Source of the DNA: Hypholoma sublateritium FD-334 SS-4
Taxonomy: Eukaryota > Basidiomycota > Agaricomycetes > Agaricales > Strophariaceae
NCBI GenBank assembly: GCA_000827495.1
Contig: KN817647.1
Span: forward strand, 1 to 25,282
Reading direction: 5' to 3'
Length of the DNA: 25,282 nt
Shown here piece after piece: positions 11,101 to 22,023 of this stretch. The first letter of the stretch is position 1, and every line of letters starts with the position of its first letter. A program made the position numbers and the translations under genes. The notes under the pieces were generated by a model. That model was given only the letters and a program-made list of their open reading frames with translations, had not been told where the DNA came from and searched no databases.

Positions 11101-11265
11101 TGCAGATGGTGCGCTGGCGATGACGATGGTGGATGGCGTTGCGGGGAGTGCGCGCGATGAGATGAAAAGTAGGTTTTGTGTGATGGTGAAGTTGCTGATC
11201 AAGTGGATGGCAGCGATTAGGGCGAACACGATCGATTGTAGGACGAGTGGCGCAGCAAGGAGCAT
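5144..11265 (-). CDS. Copy 2: large low-complexity protein of about 1983 residues with hydrophobic ends; four exons
   Basis: Model: exon 1 10999-11265, exon 2 8636-10946, exon 3 8523-8576, exon 4 5144-8463; introns of 52, 59 and 59 nt with donors GTGAGT, GTGAGT, GTTAGC, acceptors ATAAG, TACTAG, AATAG, and CTGAT/CTGAC branch-like sites. All joins keep frame. Residues 1-25 are hydrophobic (MLLAAPLVLQSIVFALIAAI), a signal peptide or anchor. Exon 2 is Ala/Ser/Pro-rich with SPEPWR, two RRRV basic motifs, Asp runs and a charged helix. Exon 3 joins a WQ to an AQWN motif. Exon 4 has Gln-rich, acidic EEGEIV (about 991, 1058) and MEEV repeats, a Ser-Pro tract (about 1680-1731), a charged coiled coil (about 1740-1850) and a C-terminal hydrophobic segment (1961-1981), either a tail anchor or a GPI signal. 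No known domain is recognised. An alternative start, ATG at 10979, lies inside intron 1 and would skip the first hydrophobic segment. The intron 2-3 joins are well supported by copy 3; exon 1 is less certain. Confidence 0.72.
5903..5935 (+). other. Potential G-quadruplex on the coding gene's template strand
   Basis: Four runs of at least three G (5903-5905, 5913-5915, 5923-5927, 5933-5935) with loops of seven, seven and five bases fit the usual G3N1-7 pattern. It lies in the Pro-rich segment of the last exon, on the strand opposite the coding strand. Formation in cells is not shown by sequence. Confidence 0.5.
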
Positions 11266-12020
11266 GCGCGTTGCGTGCGGTCTGCGAAAGGGAGAGCGCG
11301 CGCGATGTAACTGTGTTGTAAGGTTCGATTTCGGTGCAATGCAGATGTTCTCCGTATGTTGCGCGGACGGGACGGTATCGCATGTGGTGGTGGTGTCGAA
11401 AGGGAGGAGCTGAAAAATTCACTCTGGGGCCCAGTTATTTGTCACTGTGTCGAAAGGGACACGCGCGACAGCCATACAAGCTCCGGTGCTGATAAAACAT
11501 ATCTCGGCCGATTAGCGATGCGCTGCGGGACCTTCTGCGTTCGCATCAGCGCCGCGTCAAGAGTAATTCCCAAAGAGGTATCTATGTCCCGTTTTGGATA
11601 TGGGCAACGGCTCCGACTACGGCCCGGTCCAGGCCTTCCCGGTTACCGCCGCGCACTCCCTCGCACGCCACGAGTGGTCCTTCACGATCGTCGCCGCCCG
11701 CGCATCCCAAAACGACGCGCCCTCTCCGCGGTCCACCGCCAGCGCACACCGCTACGCGCAGGATGTAATCCATCGATGACGGCGATAGCGCTGCTGTGCA
11801 CTATCTACGCTCCCAGCCCCGCGCCCTGCACCGGCATGGCGTCTGCGTAACCACCGTCGAGGTCCCGTTGTCTCGACGCTTGCCCGGGCTTATCGCCGGC
11901 GCCGTCTTCAATTTGGGCGGACCGTGCGGAGTCACCGTGTGTCCTCCCACGAGCTTGAGGAGCGCGTGGGAGCGCAGACGTGTCACGCCCTATTTCCTCC
12001 GGCCATTGTTCTCGATTAGA
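11266..12020 (-). repeat. Upstream region of the intact family gene, duplicated at 20845-21565
   Basis: About 700 bp directly upstream of the start codon is closely similar to the region upstream of copy 3. Conserved blocks include GCTCCGGTGCTGATAAAACAT, GCGCCGCGTCAAGAGT, ATGTCCCGTTTTGGATATGGG, TGTAACCACCGTCGAGGTCC and CATTGTTCTCGATT. The segment very likely holds the promoter and 5' leader of the family. No clear TATA box was found. Short open frames in it are not conserved between the two copies, so I do not call a gene. Confidence 0.7.
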
Positions 12021-12775
12021 TTGGTAAACATATCTGCCACTGTTGTAAGTACTGAAATCGATCCGAGAATATAATGCACACCCTTGCACACCATTTTATC
12101 AGCTGGTCATGAGCTTCTATATGACGCCGTTGACTTTGGACATCTTTCGCAATCGATCAAAGCTGGTACATCCTTCGTCGCGGCGATATACTCCCTGCTC
12201 CAGTAACGCATTCCAGCCTGCGAGGCGTCCCCAACGCTAGCAGAGTGTGGAGCTGATCCGCGCACCAGCGAAACAACTCTGAACAAACAACTCTTTCTTG
12301 AAGTGTAGCACTGGCGACCGGCTCGCGTCGTCACTATGCTTGCCCTTGAACATATGTACAGGAAGGCATAAAATAGCCTTCCGTGTGCATGCGTACCCGT
12401 GTGCCTGCCGTGTACCCTCATTCGTGTACGCGTACGCTGACGGAATTGCGTGTATGCTTCAGTCTGGTTAACGTTGTTCTCGGAAACCAGAGAAACCCGG
12501 CCGCGAGATGAAAACAAAAATCGAACGGCGAGGATTCATAGCGCTCAATATGGTAAGAACGTGTGCTGGTAGGCAAGCCCGAGCGCCATCTCGACGATCG
12601 AACCGCTCGCAGCCATCAAGTGCTCTTCACGATGGAAGACAAATTTCAAGTATTGATACGTATGTGAAAACAATATTTAATTGAATGCACTTAGATTGCT
12701 GTCTATAGGTAGAAGAATATAGGGCTACAATTCGACATAATAAATATGGCAGTACAATGCCGAACGCCGTCCCGC
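12021..12775. other. Intergenic, 3' side of the peroxidase gene
   Basis: About 750 bp without a recognisable gene. It becomes AT-rich toward the peroxidase stop codon (TATTTAATTG and AATAAATATG stretches at about 12670-12750), as expected for fungal 3' untranslated or termination sequence. A 136-codon open frame at 12107-12517 on the minus strand has no recognisable features. Confidence 0.5.
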
Positions 12776-14561
<1,786 letters not shown>

Positions 14562-14584
14562 CTAGCTGGATAATTTTCTCCTCC

Positions 14585-14591
14585 TCTTATA
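14585..14591 (-). promoter_or_regulatory. TATA-like box of the peroxidase gene
   Basis: TATAAGA on the minus strand, with its 3' end about 84 nt before the start codon, is well placed for a fungal core promoter. Confidence 0.55.
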
Positions 14592-14656
14592 CCTTTTCTG
14601 TGAGACGAGGTATATTTTTACACCCATGAGGAGTGGATCCATCGAACAGGTAAATC

Positions 14657-14661
14657 ATTGG
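14657..14661 (-). promoter_or_regulatory. CCAAT box upstream of the peroxidase gene
   Basis: CCAAT on the minus strand about 155 nt before the start codon, a usual distance for the CCAAT-binding complex in fungi. I found no clear metal-response element (TGCRCNC) in the first 300 nt. Confidence 0.4.
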
Positions 14662-15889
14662 TAAGAACACTTTTGGGCCACATTACGATGGTAGTGAGAC
14701 TCGAAAAATCATTCAATCTCACATAGAGATACTTTACCGGCACCCGAGAAACCTCCTCCACGTCTATGGGAAATCCTCTTTCCTTTTTTATCAAAGTTGA
14801 ATGGACTTTACTCAAGTCAAACTCAAGTCTAATAATTGTAAGTAATTCGAGCTCGCGCGAGAACGCCTCCCTCGTTAGTGCAGATTTACCACTTCTCTGG
14901 GTGTTCTCTCCCGCCGCCTCGCTAGGCAATAGGCATGTAAACGGGCTACAGTTCCCCGTCGCCTCGCTGGGTACCGGGATGACGGACCAACCACGCAAAA
15001 ATAGATCTCATTCTATTTTTGGTATGACGCTTGCCTTGCCTCGCTATATATAGTAGGGAACGAGTCTCAAGCGTCTTTCCCTCTCGCCTTACGCTGAGAA
15101 GACTCAAAATCTCGCGCTCTGCTGTGTTATATTCGCCCGGATTTCTGGTTTATCCAATTATTGTGTGCAGCGGGAACTCTTTTTGCTCTCTCATGTCCGC
15201 GCCATTATGCAAAGAAGCCATCATTGTTAAAACAGTGCTGTGAGGTCACACATTGACAGACCTCCACAACGGTTATCAAGTCCGTCGGAAACGTCCGTCG
15301 ATGCGGTCCCGATTCCAATGTCGACTAATTATAAGTACCTCGGTGTCAAAACTCCCACCTTTGAGACCACCGCGAGGAGGAAATATTGTATTTGTGATAA
15401 GGGTGGATCATAAGTTCCGATTCGCTGGTCAGTTCGCCGCGCAAATTAAATGGCTATTTGGCAAGCCCACTTTATAATATGTCAATGGGACGTATAACTG
15501 AAGGAAATCATCATTTTCAATGACTATTCCGTGGTGTCTGAGTGGTGGGTATTTTCAATGCTAAGTATATCTCTACTTATAATCTGGTCCATGGTCAACC
15601 TAAACTCTGCTGTATTTTCTCGGGTACCGGCTTCCCATGGTCTCGGCCCTGAACATGTTTTGTCGCTCTCGCTATTTTTTCTGCGACAAAGACATACCCA
15701 GGTGAAAAAGGGACATCCAATTCTACACCATATGAATCACAAAATATAATTGGAGACAATATGGCTACTTTTGGTTGTTAAATGACTTCACAGCGTCCAT
15801 TCCACCAGGTACACAGAAACACACGAAGAACAGGATATTGGCACGCCTGTATATCTTTGCACGCTATTCTTTTGGTGATGCATTCCTGT
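14662..15889. other. Intergenic, about 1.2 kb, AT-richer
   Basis: No gene is recognised. A perfect CTATATATAG palindrome at 15044-15053 could be a plus-strand TATA box, but the open frames after it are short (about 70 codons) and featureless. Composition and broken frames suggest decayed sequence, perhaps old mobile-element remains, but no terminal repeats or coding motifs were found. Confidence 0.45.
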
Positions 15890-16015
15890 TCTGGCATGCC
15901 ATTATATCACGAGCAATTCTAAACTGCTACCTGTCTAAGTACGTACGCATAATTATTGGTAACAAGCCATCCACAGCAAACCCTAGTACCGGAACGATGT
16001 ACGTGCGACCCGGGG
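15890..16015. repeat. Short dispersed repeat, partner of 3295-3440
   Basis: Shares GCATAATTATTGGT and CCGGAACGATGTACG with 3295-3440. It lies about 230 bp beyond the truncated end of copy D. Just after it, at about 16070, GTTGTGCTCACACGGAATGGGTA resembles a sequence near 25043, so pieces of this flank also recur at the far right of the window. Confidence 0.5.
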
Positions 16016-16249
16016 CAGCGGAATCAGGTTTATCTTCTCTCTACAGGTTAGTTTGAGTCAGCGTTTGCCAGAGTTGTGCTCACACGGAATGGGTAATACG
16101 TAGGACCAAGCCCTGAAAGTCTAATAAAAAAACAGAAAGTCAAGCCATCAAAAATGCTTTGTGGAAAGCGTACGGCTTCTGAGAAGTTGCTGTATGTATG
16201 GCTTGAAGTAGATATGGTGATTTCCAGCGGCGCTGCATGCGGGAAAAAG

Positions 16250-17360
16250 CACCAATTCACGTCCGCTGCGCCTGTTGTTGCTGCAACCGCATCTGCGATT
16301 GCCGTCACCACGCGGCGTCGCTGGACGACCTTGCGGGGCTCCCAAGGGGCTCCGTTGCGGGCGCCTGGACGTCCATCGTGTCGTCGACATTCACCGCGCT
16401 CGTGAGTCCGACGGGGGGCGGCGACGGCACGCTGGCGCGGGGGCGGGCGTGATTGGCAGTGGTGGTGGGCGTAAGGAATAGTGTGTTGGGTGGTGCGGGG
16501 CTGGGGGTGGGCGTTGGGCTGGCGCGCGGCGTGGGTGCCGTGAAGTTGAATGCGACGCTGGCGGGTAGTGCGCATGGTGCTGCTGTGTGGGGTGCGGTGG
16601 CGAGGGGTGGTTGGAGCGGCGTGCGCGTGTCCGAGGTCGGAGCCAACACCACCCGCGCAGAGTCGAACGACTCGTTGGCGAGCGCCCTGACGGCTGGGTC
16701 GATCTGCCAGTCCTCCACGCGGTTGCCCGGCCCACCCTGCGCTGTGACTGGCAGCGCCCGCCCGCCGAACGACGCTGTGCCATGCCCGGCGCTGGGCAGC
16801 GCGAGACCGCTGCCAGCGGCATACAGCGGCGGCGGCATTGACATGCCCCATTCTCGGGCCTATCAACGTCTTCGCCGAGGCGAACGCATACTCGGGAGAC
16901 GTGGGCAGCGTCGACGAAGAGACGCTCGCACTCTCGCTCGTGAACCCCGCCAGGGGCGAGACGAGCGACTCCGTCGAGGAGTCATCGTCGTCTTCGCGCA
17001 GGCGGCTGGAGCCTGCTTCGCTCGAGGACAGTCGCCAGGGCTCCGGGCTGCGCCCGCGGCGGGCCTGCTTGCCCTTCTTGCCCTTGGCACGGGGGGCGGG
17101 TGGTGGTGGGGCCTTATCGGAGCCATCAGTCGGTGTTCCATTCATCGATAGCGAGTGTCCTCAAGGGGTCGTCGGGGGATCTGAAGAGGCGGGTTCTGTC
17201 TTCATTTCTGTCCATTGATGTATGTGCGAGGGCGAGGGCGATGGGGGTGGCGATGGTGGATTCAGGTGCAGAAGGTGCGCTGGCGGCAATGAGAGCGGAT
17301 GGCGCTGCGGGGAGTGCGCGCGATGGGCTGAAAAGTAGGTTTTGCGTGATGGTGAAGGTG
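16250..17360 (-). pseudogene. Copy D: 3'-truncated family copy (end of exon 1 and first part of exon 2)
   Basis: From right to left it carries the second half of exon 1 (FTITQNLLFSPSRALPAAPS through RTRLFRSPDDP), a 52-nt intron-1 equivalent (17113-17164) whose donor has changed from GTGAGT to TTGAGG, and the first part of exon 2 (APPPPAPRAKGKKGKQARRG, SPEPWRLSSSEAGSSRLR, SAKTLIGP). A frameshift near 16845 moves the reading to the frame with YAAGSGLALPSAG and FTAPTPRASPTPTPSPAPPN; another near 16360 returns it to EPRKVVQRRRVVTAIADAV. Homology stops at about 16250 in unrelated sequence. Exons 3 and 4 are absent. Its right end has been joined to the last exon of copy 3. Confidence 0.8.
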
Positions 17361-20300
17361 CTACGGTGGTGGGGGGTGGTTGGACAGGCGTGCGCATGTC
17401 CGATGTCGGGGCCATCGACGTCCTCCATCTGCTCGTTCTCTTTCTCCTCTGCTTGTACCGCCTCGAGCCCAGCCGCCGGCTGCTCGCCATCGCCCGCCGC
17501 GTCCATGCGCTCGTCCTGCTCTTGCGGAACCGAAGCCGGCGGCACGCCGTCCGTCTCCTTCCCCTCCACCTCGACCTCGACCGAGGGAAGCGCACTAGCC
17601 AGCGCCGATGTCCACGAGTCAAGCGGCGAGCCGACCGCCGCCTCTCCCTGCTCTCGCTGCTCCGACGCGTCGGCCTCAGCGTCGGCGCGCGCGTCCATGT
17701 TCTCGTCGTCCCACGCGCTCTGATGCAGCGGCGCGTTGGACTGTAGATACGCAGACGCGGGCGCGGGCGCGGGTATGTGCGCGTCCATGTCCATCTCGAG
17801 GAGCTGCGGCTCCTCCTGCTCCGAGGCCGCCGTCGGCGCGGCGTGCTGGGTGGGCTGCGCGGGTGCGGCGACGTACCCGTAGTCGGCGTACGCAGGCTGT
17901 GCTGGGGTAGGGTGGTACGCGGTGGCCGGCCAGGGCGCGGTGGCTTGCTGCTGCTGGGCGAACTGCTCCTGGTACTGGGCGTACTGTTGCAGGACGTACT
18001 GCTCCTGCTGGTGTTGCTGTATCTGCTCCTGCTGCTGCTGTGAATACTCCTGCTGCGCGTACCTCTCCCCACCAACGCTCATATCCTGCCCGAACTCCCC
18101 CTGCCCCTGCCCCTGCGCGTCGGCGTACCCGCCAGCCGCCCACGGCGCGCTCGTCTGCTGCTGTCGGTGCTGCTGGTGAAACAGCCGCACGTACTCCTCC
18201 GCAGCCATATGCGCCACGTCGAAGGACTGCGCCTGATAGCCCGCAGCGGCGGAGGGCCACGGCGCGCTGTCGTTGGCGCTGGCGGTAGGCGGGTATTCGG
18301 CCTGCTGCTGCTGTGCGCTGTGGGGGTCGCTGGCCCAGGTCGTGTTCGAAGGGAATTCGGCCTGTTGGTGCTGCGCGTTGGGATACTGCTGCTGCTGGTT
18401 CCATTGCGCGCCTAGGTCGAGCGTAAATTATCAGTACGCGAATTTTTGATACTGAGTGTTATGTGCTAACCTTGCCCTTGCCAGTTCTCCTGCCCCGCGG
18501 CGCCTTCGTGCGACGCGTTCCACGCCGCGCCTAATAATCACGCAAATCATCAGCCCACCGAAATTCCGTCGATGGACAAAACACACCTTGCCACCCCTCG
18601 CTTTCCATCGCGTCCCCCGCCTGCACCTGCGCATCCCCTCCGCCGCTCGACACTCCCATCCCCATCTCGCCCAACCGCTGCGCAAAGGCCTTCCACGCAG
18701 GCACCCCGCGTGCCGCGGCGCTGGTATCCACATCCTCCACTGCGACGTCCACCTCTCGGCCGGCGCCGGCTCCACGCGCCGGATATAGTCCTCGTCCACG
18801 GCATGCGCGAGCGACGAGTAGCTCGCCGTCGGCGCGCCCTGCACCTGAGACGCAGAAGCGACGATGGAGGTGTTTTTGAGGCGCTCCATCTCCGCCAGCA
18901 GCGCGAGCATCGACAGCCCACTCACGTCCTGCGCGCTTGCGGGTGGCGGGGCGCCGCCGGCTGCGTAGGCGTCTACGCTTTGCGGAGGCTGCAGGACGGT
19001 GCTGGGTTGGCTGATCCCGATCGCTGCTAGGATCTGCTCGAACTCGGCGCGGCGCTCCTCCTCCGCTGCGTCCTCGGCGTCGGCGTCCTGCGTGGCGGGC
19101 TGCGCGGGCTCGGGCGCGTACGAGTGCTGCGCCAGCGCTCCGTCCTGCTGATCGACCTGCTGCTGCTGCCGCTGCTGCATCATCTCCGCCATCATCCGCG
19201 CGCCCTCCGCCGCGTGGTCGACCAGCTCGTCGATGCTCGTCTCGACGCCCGAGCCGAAGTTCTGCGGTGGCGCCTCCTCTTCCTCCTCCTTCTCTTCCTC
19301 CCCCTCCTGCACGCGCTCCGCCTCGACCCGCGCCGCCTCCATCGCCAGACTAGCCAGCGCCGCCTTCCGCGCCTCGCGCTCCGCGCGCGCAACGCGCATC
19401 GCCGCCAGGGCGGCCTCCGTCACCGCCTGGTCGGCCGCGATCCGCGCGGGGTCGACGAACGGCGCGTCGGCGTCCATGTCCTCCGAGTCGGCGTCGTCGT
19501 CGCTCGCGAAGGCGGCTTCGAGCTCGGCGGCGAGCGCCGCGTCCTCTGTGCTGCGCCGCGCGTTCGGCGCGAGGGTGGCCATGTCGTCGTCGCTGTCGTC
19601 CTCGTCGCTGTCGTCGTCATCGTCCTCGTCGGCGCCGGCGGATGCGGCTGCGTTGGCATCAGCAGCTGCTGGCTGCGCCGCGGGCGCGGCAGACGACGCG
19701 GACGCCTGTCTCGCGACAGCCAGCGCCCGGAGCACGCGGCGCCGCTCGACCATCGGGCGGGGCACAGGCGTGGTCTCCGTCTCGGGCTCCTGCGCCGCTG
19801 CACCCTCCATGGCGGGCGTCGACGGCGCCGTCAAGGCAGTGACGTCTTCGTCCGCGGACGGCACGACGGAGATGAGGGCAAGCGTATTCTGGCGACGTCG
19901 GCGGTGTTGACGAGGAGACGCTCGCGCTCTCGCTCGTGAACCCCGCGAGCGGCGACACCAGCGACTCTGCCGAGGAGTCGTCATCTTCGTCGCGCAAGCG
20001 GCTTGGGCCTGCTTCGCTCGACGACAGACGCCAGGGCTCGGGGCTGCGTGCGCGGCGGGCCTGCTTTCCCTTGTTGCCCCTGGCGCGGGGTGTGGGTGGT
20101 GGCGGGGCCTTATTAAGGCTGGACACGAGTAGTATGGATCCGCAGGTACTCGCAGGTTGACCCGTGGGAATACCTGCAAAAAACCTGACCCGCGGATCCG
20201 GATCACCTGTTCCCACGGATCCAGGTCGATCCAGGTATGGATTTTGGAAGTTCAAATACCCGCAGGTCATGAGAATTATTTTTTTTACTTAATAAAAACG

Positions 20301-20844
20301 CATTTTCGGCCCAGTTTTCGGCATGTACTGGGTACAATGGACTTAGAACTAGCTTATTACCGTTTAAAATTGATAAAAAGTATGCTTTATTGTATGAAAT
20401 TAATGATATTGTTATGATATTGTAGCAATACCCGCGAGTACCTGCAGGTAGATCCGTGGGAAATACCCGCCAAAACGTGACCTGCGGGTCCGGGTACCTG
20501 TTTCCCATGGATCCGGGTCAATCCAGGTGTCGATTTTTTGACCCATGTGACCCGCAGGTACGGATCCAGGTGATCCGCAGGTATACTCGTGTCCAGCCTT
20601 AGGCCTTATCGGTGCCATCAGTCGGTGTGCCGCTCATCGATAGCGAGTGTACTCACGGGGTCGTCAGGGGATCGGAACAGGCAGGTTCTGTCCTCGTGTC
20701 TGTCCATTCCTAGGTGCGCACGGGGAGTGAGCGCGATGGACTGAAAAGTCGGTTGCGTGTGATATCGATAGTGCTGATCAATTGGATGACAGTAGTTACA
20801 GCCGCGACGAGCGACTGTAAAATGAGTGGCACAGCATGGAGCAT
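17361..20844 (-). pseudogene. Copy 3: rearranged family copy, MITE-interrupted, frameshifted
   Basis: Exon equivalents: 1 20657-20844, 2 18587-20108, 3 18471-18530, 4 from 18411 down. Exon 1 starts MLHAVPLILQSLVAAVTTVI but has lost about 79 bp and hits a stop. A hAT MITE sits at the intron 1/exon 2 border. Exon 2 begins APPPPTPRARGNKGKQARRA, then an internal deletion (about 0.7 kb compared with copy 2) at about 19885 joins SPEYA to the VPSADEDV region out of frame; a second frameshift lies near 18760. Introns 2 (56 nt) and 3 (59 nt) keep GT and AG, and exon 3 is two codons longer than in copy 2. Exon 4 stays open for 427 codons, with Gln-rich repeats (GERYAQQEYSQQQQ) like copy 1 rather than the acidic repeats of copy 2. 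It reads through a chimeric junction near 17340-17420 into exon 1 of copy D and stops at 17126. A shortened protein from exons 3-4 cannot be excluded. Confidence 0.82.
20114..20601. mobile_element. hAT-type MITE, 488 bp, non-autonomous
   Basis: Perfect 18-bp terminal inverted repeats (TAAGGCTGGACACGAGTA at 20114-20131, its complement at 20584-20601) are flanked by an 8-bp direct duplication GGCCTTAT (20106-20113 and 20602-20609). The 8-bp duplication is diagnostic of hAT transposition. Subterminal regions are full of short palindromic GATCC, ACCTGCAGGT and GACCCGCGGGT-like motifs, while the centre (about 20270-20430) is AT-rich. There is no transposase frame. The two paralogues at 10946 and 17112 show the empty site. 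Perfect ends suggest a fairly recent insertion. Confidence 0.92.
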
Positions 20845-21565
20845 GTGCGCTGCGGGCGGTCTACGAGATGGAGAGCGCGCGCAGTGAAATGAGGTTGTAG
20901 AGTGCGACTCAGATAAGGTGTAGATGTTTTCCGGGGTGTTGTGTGGGCCGGAAGATATCGCAGGTGGGGGTAGTATTGAAGGAGAGGAGCTAAAATTTTC
21001 ACTCTAGGGCCCATTTATTTAACTGAAAGGACACGCACGACAGCCATACTAGCTCCGGTGCTGATAAAACATATCTTAGCCGATTATCGATGCGCTGTGG
21101 GACCTTTTGCGTCCACATCAGCGCCGCGTCAAGAGTCATTCCCAAAGAGGTACTTATGTCCCGTTTTGGATATGGGGGGCAAGGGTTTCGCCCCATCCGC
21201 GGCCCGGTCCTGACTGGCCGGCTGGCCGGTTCCCCCCCCAACCTCCCCGCACGCTACGAGGAGCCCTTGATCACCACCGCTGCCCACACATGGAAAGTCG
21301 ACGAGCCTTCCCACACCCCGCCCCCACACTGCTATGCGCAAGGATGCAATCCATCGATAACGGCGATAGCGTTGTTCCCGCCCTGCACCGGCATGGGTGC
21401 CGTGTAACCACCGTCGAGGTCCCGTTGCTGCAACGCTTTGCGTGGCTTATCGCCCGCGCCGTCTTCGAAGCCCTTTGGGCATCCGTCCATGCGGAGCGCG
21501 TGGGAGCTCCGCGTCATCGACGTGTCACGCCCTTAGGATTTCCTCCATTGTTCTCGATTCTAGTG
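20845..21565 (-). repeat. Upstream region of copy 3, second copy of 11266-12020
   Basis: Closely related to the region before the intact gene, with scattered substitutions and small indels; similarity fades at about 21560 after CATTGTTCTCGATT. It shows that copy 3 was duplicated together with its promoter. No conserved open frame is shared by the two copies. Confidence 0.7.
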
Positions 21566-21995
21566 CAAAACATGGTCGGGCTCGTGCACGAAGATCCGAC
21601 AGGATAATTGTAATGCACTCACCCGGAAAAGCAGCGACTGGTTTGTTCTCCCTTCTTCGATTCAGCGGAACTTTGGCAGTGGCTTTATCTGGGACGCCAA
21701 TGACTGCTGTTGCTCCTGTAATAATAATCACTTAAGGCTGAGACCTCCGGGCTCCCTGCTACGGAATTAATATTCCAGTTACACCCCATCGTCGAAGTCT
21801 TTCCTTTCCTCCCAGGGAAGTAAGAATTGGGAGGGACTCCTCCTACATGGGTGAGCCGTTTACTAAATTGCCTTTTGAGTTTTGCTGTGCATCCGTAATG
21901 GTAGTACTGGGAGAGCTCAGACGTACCACTTGAAGTCGTGATGTCTATATAGGCCCCGTAACGCATAGCGGGAAAGAGGGGTATTTGATTTTCTT
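21566..21995. other. Intergenic; one exon-like stretch
   Basis: No gene is recognised. On the minus strand at about 21624-21717, a stretch bounded by TATTATTACAG and a following GTGAGT reads GATAVIGVPDKATAKVPLNR without a stop; it could be a stray exon or gene remnant. The rest is featureless up to the Helitron-like end. Confidence 0.35.
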
Positions 21996-21996
21996 A

Positions 21997-22023
21997 CTAG
22001 CAGGGTACCCGTGCTCCGCACGG
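21997..22023 (-). mobile_element. Helitron-like 3' terminus
   Basis: Reading the minus strand, a hairpin CCGTGC-GGA-GCACGG (22009-22023) is followed after 8 nt by CTAG and then T (21996). A short GC-rich hairpin a few bases before CTRR, with a T after the element, is the canonical Helitron 3' end. The element would extend to the right. The matching 5' end (TC on the minus strand after an A) was not found with confidence; TCTATATTACTATACACTAG near 24932-24951 resembles one but is preceded by G. Confidence 0.5.

Noticed and set aside
14618..14998. Minus-strand frame of 126 codons upstream of the peroxidase
   Set aside because: No recognisable motif or splice structure, and it lies in the likely promoter region of the peroxidase.
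18431..20206. Single 591-codon minus-strand gene
   Set aside because: Its first residues are translated from the MITE, it reads through an out-of-frame deletion junction, and its tail reads through introns 2 and 3. It is a composite of a pseudogene.
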